From NCBI GenBank assembly GCA_014607495.2, contig CP053175.1:5952001-6016000 (forward strand): 64,000 nt of DNA, in the 5' to 3' direction. A program made the translations under genes and the position numbers. The DNA is from Carposina sasakii (taxonomy: Eukaryota > Arthropoda > Insecta > Lepidoptera > Carposinidae). Numbering within the stretch: position 1 is the first letter of the stretch; each line of letters starts with the position of its first letter. Shown here piece by piece: positions 31,858 through 42,375 of this stretch. The notes under the pieces are model-generated. The model had not been told where the DNA came from. It did no database searches and was given only the letters and a program-made list of their open reading frames with translations.

Positions 31858-33401
31858 TAGAACTGCGATCGCCAATATAATGTAAGGAGTCTATACTGAG
31901 CAAAAGTTGCCAAACTGTGTTGTCAACACGGGATGGTGTCAAAAGTTTCTCTAATGTCGAGTATCCCCGACCAAAAGTTGCACTTTTTTGTTGCAAAGTG
32001 CCAAAAATTTGGATGGAAACGCACCTTTTGGTACGTTAACAAAAAGATCACTGGCTTTGTTTGCCTCCTGTTTTATAGTCTAGCCTTTTGTCCGACACGT
32101 GTAGCGCTAGGCACTATTTTCTTATGATCACAACTTGTTAGGACTTCTTTGTACTTCGTTCTTGACTGGTATTTCAACAGGAAAATCTATGATTGTACCT
32201 GTGTACATGCGTATTGGCGAATGTCGTCAACTTTTACATAATTCGCTGCAGGTACAGCATTGGCCCATTTACCAGTTAAACATCAAAAGATAATCGGTGT
32301 TATTACAAGACTTCATCTAAAGTTAGACACTGACTTCATCTAAAGTTAGACACTGTTTTAAAGTTACATTTGACAGAATAGGCAATGTTGCATGTGGGGA
32401 ATATCGTAGATGCAGTAATTCAAAATTTTGATTCGCAATGTTGACGCATGTAAAATTCTCGTGTCACGGTGTTAGAAGTTAAACTCCTACGAAACGGCTC
32501 GACCGATTTTCGTAAATCTTAGCATGCATATCGGTTAGGGTGGAGAATCGGACAACATCTATTTTTCATCCCCCTAAATGTTAAGGGTGATAGCGCATGT
32601 ATAGGTAATAACGTTTGCCGGGTACCTGGACAATCAGTGACGGATTTACCAGAGGCTGAGTAGGCTCGAGCCTAGCAAATTTGGGGAACGCATAGTCTAT
32701 GACGGTTTTCTATCGTTAATTTTTCAAATATTGTTCGAGTACAAACTCTTTAGAGTGCTAGTTTCAAGCAGTGAAACTTCCCGATCTTCGTAAGTAATCT
32801 TGCATTGAGACTTGCGGAGTCGCTGTAAGCGCGTACGTTTCCCATCATTGCATGATTGAGCTTCGGGACTGCAATTTCACTATTATGTATAATAATCTAT
32901 TTATACCTATTTTAAATACTGGACAAGTGCCGGACCGGATGAAAAACATGGTCAGCTAATGTCAACAAGGATATAGTATGTGGCAATGGCTGATCCTAAA
33001 CACACAGATACGTATGTTTACAAATATACGGTTAATCTTAGCCCTGTATGTTAGTACGAGTGGCCGATAAGTCTGTTTGATGATAGGTTTAAAGTAGCTG
33101 CGGTTGTGGTGTTTTTCACGGAATATTTATTAATAGGGTAAGGGTTTCTTAGCAGAACCATCCTAAAGCGCAATATAGCGGCTTGAAAGGAAATTTCAAG
33201 CACCGAGTTCGTGGGTTTGCGCACATATGGTCACAATTTGACGGTCCACTATCCCAAATTTTACGCTCCGTAACGCTATCGTTATATTGTTGAATCTCAA
33301 TAGGTAGTTGTTTCTTGCATCTACTACCGCGCATGTCGTAAGATTGAACTAAGGAACTCGGGGCATTCTCTCTGGCGATAGGCTGGCCACTAATCATTTA
33401 C
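31858..33401. other. Non-coding; family M copy inside
   Basis: At 32298-32410 'GTTATTACAAGACTTCATCT' starts a family M copy. In it 'GACTTCATCTAAAGTTAGAC' is present twice in tandem (32309 and 32332). Around 32470-32600 ('CCTACGAAACGGCTCGACCG', 'TTTTTCATCCCCCTAAATGT') is a piece typical of a dispersed lepidopteran retroelement. No gene. Confidence 0.5.
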
Positions 33402-33502
33402 GTCTGTCCTCGCTTTACTGGCGTGGTTGTGGGATCTCGTTTATGATCCTGCGTAGTACTGGCTACCCCAGTTTTTGGGATCACTACTGTGTGTATATGT
33501 AA
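33402..33502 (+). repeat. Family C fragment
   Basis: 'TCTGTCCTCGCTTTACTGGC', 'GGGATCTCGTTTATGATCCT', 'GGCTACCCCAGTTTTTGGGA'. Confidence 0.75.
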
Positions 33503-34716
33503 TGTATATCGGAACGCCGGAGCCATAAGCAAATTCCACAAGCACGTGGAGTGGCCACTATGCGAGGTCACGTTGAGAATAAAATTATAAGAGAAAATTA
33601 CTATTTGCTATTGTTTCCCTCCGGCTGAGGCTTTGGTAAATATTTTTTTATGCTGGACATTAAGTAAAAATAGCCTAAAATAATTGCCTTGTCGCGCCGA
33701 TAAACGCGTAACAAAATGCCTTGGGTAAATCGATTTTCCTTTCAAAGAAAAATATTAAATTAGACTGAATGAAAGCCGCTTTTTAAAGAACATGCCGGTT
33801 TTCTTTCATTAGGGGTTTTAATTATCTTTTACCCTGCGACTAATTTCATTTTGAGTAATAGCATTTTTCTTTGACGGCTGCGTAATACGATCAACTCTTC
33901 TAGTAGATTGTTTAGACGATGCCCGTAGCTATGTTCACGTGGCACTAAACAAAGGGAAAATCTTTATAAATTATAGCCTAAACCTATATAGTACTCGTAT
34001 GTATAATCTACACACAACTGTCGTGTTATATCAAAATCTGCACCGGTATGATGAATTTTGTGAGAGCGAGATATCTCACTTTTAAACGTCAAATCCACTG
34101 AGCTAAGTAATAACTAGACAAGGCAAGTGTTTCTACTTGGTGTGTAAAAAGGGATTGCAAACCACTTCTATCAGTCCTAATTCCTTCAGTCCTGGCTCGA
34201 GAACGAGGTGTCTATTCTAATTCTAAAGTCTATTTTTTATATGCAAAGTACATTCACTTATTTTATCTAGTTATTAATCTGATCGGTAAGTTTTGTATGA
34301 AAGAATCAAAATCATCGTCAATCTTTCATATTAGGTAATGCGCTCTCATATACCCTCACATTTTATATACATAGGTATAAGTGTATGTAGAATTATAAGT
34401 AAAACTATCGGAAACCTTGCCTAAATTTGTGAATGACATCTTGTTCTGAGTATTGACTGAGTACTAACAATGTTCTTTCTTTCTTGTTTCTTTTACTTTT
34501 GTATGTGTTACAATTATTTTTACCGATTTATCTACACCCACATTTGCCGGTGAGTGATTGGTTTTCTTGGACTTTAGTATAACTTATTGTACACTTGTAT
34601 TCTAATAATTATACGAGTATATAGATCTTTATAGAATAAACGTGACGACTTGGAATCTTATCGCACTGGACCGAATTTGGGTAATATCTGAAAATATGTA
34701 ATACTAATGTAACCAG
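33503..34716. other. Non-coding stretch
   Basis: No gene, repeat or promoter motif that I can support. Confidence 0.5.
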
Positions 34717-34848
34717 AAAATCAAACTGCGGTGACCCAGCTGCTTGCCCAGCGTGGTGACTATGGGCAAACCCCCCTGTGACAGTAGCCTTGTGGCGTTT
34801 CCCCGGGGAAGCCTACGTCGAGCAGTGGACTGCAACCAGGCTGTGTAT
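34717..34848 (+). mobile_element. Family A, 3' part
   Basis: 'GCCCAGCGTGGTGACTATGG', 'ACAGTAGCCTTGTGGCG' and a LINE-type tail 'GAAGCCTACGTCGAGCAGTG'. The 5' half is missing. Confidence 0.75.
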
Positions 34849-34856
34849 GTTATTTG

Positions 34857-34975
34857 TAGCGGAGCCATCTATCGGATGCAGGATAGAACCACAATCGAAT
34901 ACAAATTCCTAAAACGCGATATCTAAGTTTCTCACAATGATTGGAATATATACATGGGCCAAACAACTACTAGTG
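34857..34975 (+). repeat. Family P repeat, first copy
   Basis: 'AGCGGAGCCATCTATCGGAT', 'ACGCGATATCTAAGTTTCTC' and 'GGAATATATACATGGGCCAA' match 62463-62575 in the same orientation. Only two copies are seen here. Confidence 0.7.
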
Positions 34976-36188
34976 GCCCGGTGGGACCGGAAGCGCTCCC
35001 CTTTTCACTACCCCCACATTATTGACCTGACAACAGTTTTTCCTATTCGCGTGCAGGTTGGCCTCAAACATCCAGAAGGTCTCTCTGAAATGATATGATT
35101 AAATTACATATAATACAACGTCAGTATTGCGTAGTGAACGTTCTTAATTTTTGTTATACTCGTATGTAGCCTGGAGAATGTTCTAAATCTGAAAAAAAAA
35201 GTACAACAAAATGTGAATTTTAGGGATCAATTCCTTCGGATGTATGAGGCCAACCTAACTTTTTATACTTTTATACTTTTTTCCAAGCAGTGTTGTACTA
35301 CATACATACATATTTGTTTACTATAATACCTATACGAATTCGACCTTTTTATATGTCCGTGTTAATAGATAGGCCCCAATAAAAGTAATCGAGTGTTCTT
35401 TGAAGCGTGTTACTAATTAATGGATTCTTTCAACGAGGGTTTTTTGTGCTCAGATAATTTCGCTTGCGGCGAAGTTGTTATTGATAGATGGGAAATTAAG
35501 AAATAAATAATCTTCTTCGAGAATAGGTAATATATTAGTAGTGTCTAACAAATGTTTAGATTCTTTCTTTTAGCAAAATATCGAAAACAATCGTAGGTAC
35601 ATTAGAACACATTCATTCTAATCTAGTTAAAAGAAATCTAGTCTTAAAAACACTAACTTTTAACTATAGCAAACAAATAAATTACATCTTCATTCGTTTA
35701 ATAATACAAATAAATCGGACACATGAAGTCGATGCCCATTATTTACCTTGTCGTACTGTATGAGCTATTTTAGCAATTTGCGCCTCGGATTGAGTTCAAT
35801 GCATGTTATAATTTCGCAACAAAAACAATATTACCTACTATGACCTATATCTGTGTAATGCAACTGCGTGACTCAGTCTCTTGTCGATAGCGTTGGGTAA
35901 TCGTTCTTACATTGAATATTTATTATCTGTTGCCATTAATTTGTAATTTTGCATTCTAATATAATTAAGTTCTACTTTGTTAATTTTTAACTAGATCCTA
36001 TGTAATTTATAGGTATAAGCTATTCTTCATGATTAGGTAGAGACACTGACAGTGCCATCTCAGTCGCTTCATTTCCTGGAACCTGATATAACTAAACCTT
36101 TCTTAAACTCAAACAAATGGTCACAGCATATCGGTCATGTCGCCTTCGAGTTTTAGCGTATCATATTAAATTTCCTCGTTTATTATTT
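34976..36188. other. Non-coding AT-rich stretch
   Basis: A TCAGTC at 35873 has no DPE at +28, so no promoter is called. No gene. Confidence 0.5.
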
Positions 36189-36263
36189 ACTAGTTGTTGC
36201 CCGCAACATCTTGCGAGGGGACTACTGAATGTATCCCAAATTTAAGTATAAGTATGCAACATT

Positions 36264-36490
36264 GCCACGTGGTGCCGGCACAGTAGAGTTTGTATCACCC
36301 CGGCCTGCCCGTGGGTATAGTACGAGACGATTAAGGGTTTCCGGGCAGCGGCCTCCCGTACTGACAACATAGTCCGAAAATCACATTGCGGTCACCAACC
36401 GGCCTGTCCAGCGTGGTGACTATGGGCAAAACCTCCTTGTGGCGTGCCCTGGGGGAGGCCTACGTCCAGCAGTGGACTGCAATAGGCTGA
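36264..36490 (+). mobile_element. Family A SINE-like element, full length
   Basis: It starts 'CACGTGGTGCCGGCACAGTA', passes 'CCCGTGGGTATAGTACGAGA' and 'CCAGCGTGGTGACTATGGGC', and ends 'CCTACGTCCAGCAGTGGACT', 'GCAATAGGCTGA'. It is then followed by AGAAAAAGAAGAAA. This is the best copy of the LINE-type tail in the family. A family K scrap ('ACTAGTTGTTGCCCGCAACA') precedes it at 36189-36228. Confidence 0.8.
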
Positions 36491-36804
36491 AGAAAAAGAA
36501 GAAACAAACCGACCTTATTTCGCATTTATATATAATATTGGTTAGGATGTACTAAATCTCTATCGCGGATTCTACATGACGACGTCTGCAGCAGTAATAA
36601 ATCCTGCTTATAATGGTATTATAACGAACTTATTTCTGGAACGGTTTCTTATGTCAAAGAATTTAGAAAAGGCGCTCTAATATTTTCTCCGGGTTTCGTA
36701 TTAACGGCTGATCGTAAACCAGACATATTGATGTCTTTCCACCCTCGAGAGCCGGTGGCGTAGGGTTGGCAAAGCTTATTTTTAAAATACATTTTGTGGT
36801 TGCC
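36491..36804. other. Non-coding gap
   Basis: Nothing recognised. Confidence 0.4.
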
Positions 36805-36893
36805 TTGCTAAACGTGCCAGCAGGATCTCCTTCGTGATCCTGCAGTTCTGGCTGCCATATTTTTGGAACACAGCCGTGAATATAATATACCTA
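36805..36893 (+). repeat. Family C fragment
   Basis: 'CTTGCTAAACGTGCCAGCAG', 'GATCTCCTTCGTGATCCTGC', 'GGAACACAGCCGTG'. Confidence 0.75.
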
Positions 36894-37650
36894 CATATCT
36901 ATCGTGCCATGTTTTACTCTATTAGTCTGTGTTCTAGAATATGAGCGATTCAGATATTGGAACATGTCGAAGATCCAGAGAGATGAAAGGACAAACTTTG
37001 AAACTATACAATAAGTCTATACAATAACTTATACGTTAGTTTTTCATTACTTACAGAGATTTTTTACGCGTGGTTTATGTCCAGGATTAATTAATAATTT
37101 CACGTGAAATACTCAAAATGTTAGTGTGCAGTAAGCTCTCATACATTATTTTAATAAAGTATACATGGGTATATGTATAAAATCACGCCACTTTCCCGAG
37201 GGTATAGGTAGAGATCACGAATCTGCATTTGCTACGTTCCTGACATACCTCTTACCTTATTTGTTTTATTTTAATTTCGAATAACACTGAACAGTGTCAG
37301 CCCTACATATAAGGCTGTATTTACAGCACGGCCCACGTTTATCGGCCCGAGAGGCGGTCCCAACACTCGTATAGTATAGTTTGGACGTGTTAGGGAAATT
37401 GAATTGGTAGGACTGCACGTTTTTCCTGTTGACTAGGCACTGACTATACCTATTATGAGGGGGTTGCTATGAGCTCTTGAAGCAGATTTTGTTTCCGTTA
37501 TGGAAACGAGATGTCGCTCTGCACAGAATGGAGTGGAGTGACAATTGTGAAACATTAAAATCTGTACATGAGTTATGAAATATATTCAGTGCTACAGACT
37601 CATGCAGCGTAACAGGGTGGTTAGTGTATATTATAACCAAGTTATAAGTC
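36894..37650. other. Non-coding; old repeat trace
   Basis: 37540-37580 ('GTGACAATTGTGAAACATTA', 'AAATCTGTACATGA') matches the 3' part of the repeat at 7368-7650. No gene. Confidence 0.45.
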
Positions 37651-37867
37651 AACTAGTGAACGTCCGCGTGGACTGCAGAAAAAATATAATGTCGATATTA
37701 TACGGGACAAAAACATTTTCCCAGGATAAAAAGTAGCCTATATGTTAAGTGGGACCTGTCACAACATATTCCTGCAAATTGCATCGAAATCGGTTTAGCC
37801 GTTTCTAAGATTAGCGTGCACAAACAATGATCCGTTACAATTTTATTATCTGTATATAAATATAGAT
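37651..37867 (+). mobile_element. Family K repeat
   Basis: 'AACTAGTGAACGTCCGCGTG', 'CTATATGTTAAGTGGGACCT', 'GCATCGAAATCGGTTTAGCC' and 'GATTAGCGTGCACAAAC', running out in TATATAAATATAGATAGA. It is close to the copy at 63360 over most of its length. Confidence 0.8.
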
Positions 37868-38866
37868 AGATGTAGAAGATTATCGCTTAAAAAACATTCA
37901 AAGCTGTAATGCGTATGTTTGGACTGTGTAAGATGATTGATAGGCTGGAGAACGGGGCAGGTAGATGAGAATGAATAACTACCTAATTCTATATTATACA
38001 GGAAGTAACAGTAGCAAAATCTATAGATTGCTAGATACGAGTAGTTAATGTAATAAATAATAGAAATCAATACTTTCTGATACTAGATAGTAGAGCGGTA
38101 GTTAAGTAGATAAACAGAGCACCAAGGTTAATTGTTATCTAGTCGGAAAACAACCATAAATGAAGAATATAGTGGAGGTAGCCTAACAACATTTCGTTTG
38201 TGTGAGATATGTATAGCAGAGCTACTTATTAGTTTAATCAAAACCGTTAGGTAAGAAAGAGCAATAACTAACCAACATCTGAATATGTTTGTATAGAATG
38301 TGAATTCTAACCAACTTTCGCATGAATCGGTTCATAGGTGCTGTGCTGTGTAGTCGACATTATCTGAAGCGGGTCTATATTGATGATATCCCCTTTGTGT
38401 TTCTTCCATAAAAACAACCGGCGGCGGTAGGCGCTAACAGAACATCGTTAACCAATTGTGGGTAATTGGGTTAATTGTGCACTAAATATCTATGGACTAG
38501 TTAGTTTTAGTTTATGGTTGTTAACTCTTGCTGCTTTGTTGATTAAAGTTCTACGATAAAACTTAATATTAATCGCCTACATTTATGAGATTGACCGTGA
38601 TAATCTCAATTTAGATAGACTTAGGACATTCACTTCACTCGAGCACTCTAGCCATTAAACAAACAAATATACAGACAGGCAGATAGAAATTAAGTACATA
38701 CTTTCTAATTAATAAAATAATGTGCCAATAATATGATTCAGAGTTTGTGACAGAAATAAATGCCTAAATATAATTTATGCAACGACTTATTTGGCAAACT
38801 TTCAATTTTATATTTAACTTTCATATATTTACCTATGTACGCTATGAGACAGCTTCAGGAGGTAGG
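37868..38866. other. Non-coding stretch
   Basis: No gene or strong structure was seen. Confidence 0.5.
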
Positions 38867-39021
38867 AACAATTTAAAAGTTGTCGACAGCAAAGTTCGCA
38901 AAGCTATCGAAACAATAGCGTCATTACAACACTTAAGAAACACACTAAATGAAGCGGCTTCCTATTGGATGAAATGTTTTCCTTTCATAACATTGCGAAC
39001 TTCGCTGTCGTAAAATTGTTA
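38867..39021. mobile_element. Small MITE, about 155 bp
   Basis: 'ACAATTTAAAAGTTGTCGAC' and 'AGCAAAGTTCGCAA' at the left are mirrored by 'TTGCGAACTTCGCTGTCG' and 'TAAAATTGTT' at the right. The target duplication is not obvious, so class assignment is open. An ORF of 78 codons crosses it by chance. Confidence 0.7.
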
Positions 39022-40262
39022 CATTGTGTACCTAAGGCCTGAGGACTCGATTATGTTGCTTGCCTAAAATAAACTAGGGTTTTAACACTAAAAGCAATTT
39101 CATTAAAATGGCCAGAGTTTGTCATCGAAATTGGAAATATTCAAAGGTAAATGGAAATTAGGGACGTAACGTGTGTCATTGGCCCTTAATTTGCATAGGC
39201 TATATGCACCCTTTACACTAGTCCACACGTGGAAAGTTAATTCATAGATGAACAATCCTATGCATGAACCTATTTGAATTAAAGCCACGCTCTACGATCT
39301 TGTATCATTGGTTCCTATTACAATTATTTACTACATTAATGTATGCCTCATATTAATAGAAGTAGAACTAGAACATTGTCTTGTTTTTAATCATAATATA
39401 TGTGGCTGTAAGTTTTCCGATATTAACACGTCAATGGCCTTACTAATAAAAAAGTTAAACTTTGACAGATATTCAATACTTTTTGCAGTCGTAAGTCGTG
39501 TTTAATTAGTATTACTAGCACCGTACGTATTTTATTTAGTGCATTACATGACGTAGATAAATGTAAAGAGTGCCTAACACGGACCGGCGTCGATAATATC
39601 CTCCGGCTGAACGTTAGGATCCCTTTGATAAGGTCAGATTAGGCGTTGTTTGTTTTCGTTTGCTTATTTTTCAAGTGCCGTTTATTGGTCCGATTTTTAA
39701 GTTTTAGCACATAATAATAGCACACAACTGTTGTAAACAAGTACAAAGGTTTTGGTTCCGCTTTTATTTAATTCGTGCCTAGATAAAACAGTAATATGAT
39801 AACCCGATTGCATTAGCGACAAATCAACATTCACTCAACTAGTTATTTGTTGTCTGGATATAAATTTTTGTAGTAATAGGCGTTAAAACTTGGTTTATTT
39901 CACAATTGGTTTCGGCCGCTTATTTCAATTAATCCGTTCAGTTTGATTAGGTTTTCTTTGGTGTCTGACTTTTATTAGTTAATTTATCTAAACGGCAATT
40001 AGCCTAGTCACGATAGAATGAATAGACTATAAAACTTTAAGGCCCGAGTCAAACTTATGATTCTGTTTCGTCAGTCAGCCCACACTCACTCACTGGGTAT
40101 ACATCTGTTTTCTACTACGCCATCCAATCCAGTCCCGTGTCTCCCACATCCACTGCCCTGGCTATCCTAGCTAGTGGTCTGCCTACTGAGTTTTATGTGG
40201 TTCTGATAATGATGTATTGATACCTACTGCAATAGTACAGTCGTTATGCAATAACCTCATTT
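39022..40262. other. Non-coding stretch
   Basis: No gene was recognised. Frames of 61-65 codons are uninformative. Confidence 0.5.
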
Positions 40263-40490
40263 ACATACATACATATAATCACGCCTTTATCCCTTACGGG
40301 GTAGGCAGAGCACCAAGGGCCGATAGGACCACATGGTGCCACTTCTGACCAATTTTGAGGGTATAGTTGAGATGTACAAGTTCGGTTTGTAGTGACAGGT
40401 GGTCAGCCCATCGCCTACAAAACACCAAGACCCTCTTGTCCCTCTACTGACTTGTACAGTATGCCCGGGAAGAGAAGCAGCTGTAGTATT
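40263..40490 (-). mobile_element. Family B element, near full length
   Basis: In plus-strand order: 'ACATACATATAATCACGCCT', 'GCACCAAGGGCCGATAGGAC', 'GGGTATAGTTGAGATGTACA', 'GGTGGTCAGCCCATCGCCTA', 'CAAGACCCTCTTGTCCCTCT' and 'AGTATGCCCGGGAAGAGAAG'. It mirrors 58822-59051. On the other strand it would end in a TATGTATG tail, as retroposons often do. Confidence 0.8.
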
Positions 40491-40773
40491 ATACGTTTTC
40501 ATAGAAGAACCTCATTTATTAAAGAAAAAACCCGACTGCGTAAAAATGTTGACCCAGTGTCACTCTCACGACCAAGGGGTCGGGTCTTATACGGGACAAG
40601 CTTAAAAAGATAAAGCCTGCCAAAGAAATATGCATACAAACACACTCGAAAAACATAACCCTCCCTCTACCGCAGTCGGGTAAAAAGTGTAATGTTTATA
40701 GTGAAAAACATTACTGTATTCATCTGTACTGGGTGGGATGCTTGCCCTAAATTATCTGTTTTAGGGGTATATA
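40491..40773. other. Non-coding gap
   Basis: Nothing recognised. Short frames overlapping the family B element continue a little way into it. Confidence 0.4.
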
Positions 40774-41136
40774 CAGGTGTTTTTTTGTGGCCACCCTTAA
40801 CGAAGGGTACGTACTCTATACATCAAATAAAGTAAGTTTATGCCAAAAAAAATGCTGGGATTTTTTTTTTTAATTTCTTGATCGTGCGAAATTTATAGTA
40901 TCTAGTGTTTATGTTAGTTTTTTTTATAGACAGATATTAATTATTTTTCGTGAAAAAATCCCGCTACGCGCGTCTATGTGCATTTATGCAGAAAAACGCA
41001 GTCTATTTACTCAACTTTGGACCCTAATATTTTGGAAACCAGACACTTCCCAGGTATGCTTCCATGGAGAAAAATGATCGTGATGATGAGGAGATTCCGT
41101 AGTTTTCGGGAACGTTGACGACCAAAAATCACCCTG
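40774..41136 (+). mobile_element. Family E MITE, 363 bp, with both ends
   Basis: 'CAGGTGTTTTTTTGTGGCCA' at the left and 'CAAAAATCACCCTG' at the right, both flanked by TA. Its body is collinear with 4898-5286. Confidence 0.8.
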
Positions 41137-41569
41137 TATATATATTTTTTTTCTTTTTTAAATAATGGCGTGATTATATGTATGTATATCAGAATCAGTC
41201 ACCAATTACGTAAGTCGGTAATTCCCTGCTCTATGTATATATATTGGTCCTTTACGTCTTAGGTATTGCACACAGCACTGCGGTTGGTGACTAAGTGCTT
41301 GTAGCGACTCTATTTTAGGATCGCATGCTGAAATTGAAAGTATTTTCGGTCGTTGGTGGGTGTGCAAGATTGGAATTGTGTTTACGTGGTTTGGAATAAT
41401 TATGGCGCTAGGTATTCGCGAATTTGTGTAACTTTGAACTTATGTGCGACTTATTTTTACTCGTGGAAATGAGAAGTTAAAGTTACACAATAGTTTGTAA
41501 GACTGTTTTAGATTGGAGTGTTAGGTATAATTTGCATTTGGTATAGCTGTTAACAGCGGAATATCCATA
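41137..41569. other. Non-coding gap
   Basis: No gene seen. Confidence 0.4.
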
Positions 41570-41738
41570 ACTAGTTGTTGACTGCGACTTCGTCCGCGTA
41601 GACTACAAAATGTAGCCTATGTCCAACTCTGTACTCCTAACTATATGTGTAAAATTTCAAGAAGATTAGTCGAGTAAATATAGTGTGAAGAGGTAAAACA
41701 AACTTTCTTTCGCATTTTTAATATTAGGATAGAGATTA
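41570..41738 (+). mobile_element. Family K repeat, diverged
   Basis: 'GACTGCGACTTCGTCCGCGT', 'AGACTACAAAATGTAGCCTA', 'TTAGTCGAGTAAATATAGTG'. Confidence 0.7.
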
Positions 41739-42305
41739 TGCTCACGATAGCTGAAGCACGATTATTATAAATTGTACCAAATAAACAGAAACATAAGGAA
41801 GCAGACAATATACAAGAAAACAATCACGGAAACGCAGAAGCGATAGTTAATCATTCGAGGGCGCAGGTGGAGCGTGGCGCTGGAAATTTTGTGATCGGTG
41901 TTACTGTCGATCGAGGTTCAAGGATTTTAATGACGAAATTTATCGAAAGTGATCACGAATTTTGTATTTTGTTTTGGTTAAAATTTTCAATATTATCTTC
42001 GGCTAATTGTATCTGCTAAAATCGTAATAGATCGAATATGAATTTGCGAATTTCTTCAATCGTTTTCATGCAAAATTTTAATGTGGTATTAAAATCTCTG
42101 CGGATTTAAATTGATCTTTATTATTGCAATTAGCTGTTACTTATCATTGGTTTCCTAAGTTTCATAGTTTGTACTTCGCTATACAAAGGCCTAGTTTGGG
42201 CTATAGATTTCCATTATTCTTTTTCACCTCGTCCACCACTCATCGAATTCTTCTAATGCACATTCGTAGCTATTCTTGACTGCACCTCAATATTGATCGC
42301 TGGAG
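41739..42305. other. Non-coding stretch
   Basis: A slightly GC-rich patch at 41855-41935 ('GGGCGCAGGTGGAGCGTGGC') has no Inr/DPE pair that I could find. Confidence 0.4.
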
Positions 42306-42375
42306 CCACCGGTGGTGGGCGATCCCTCAATAGAGATTTGAACTTTCGAATAGTGACGCCTGATACAATTCAATA
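42306..42375 (-). repeat. Family J fragment
   Basis: 'GTGGTGGGCGATCCCTCAAT' and 'GAATAGTGACGCCTGATACA' are the reverse complement of 27530-27600. It represents one arm plus its outer flank, so the repeat unit extends outside the foldback arms. Confidence 0.65.

Noticed and set aside
35873..35907. TCAGTC as a promoter
   Set aside because: The bases at +28 to +33 (CGTTCT) do not fit the DPE and there is no GC-rich context.
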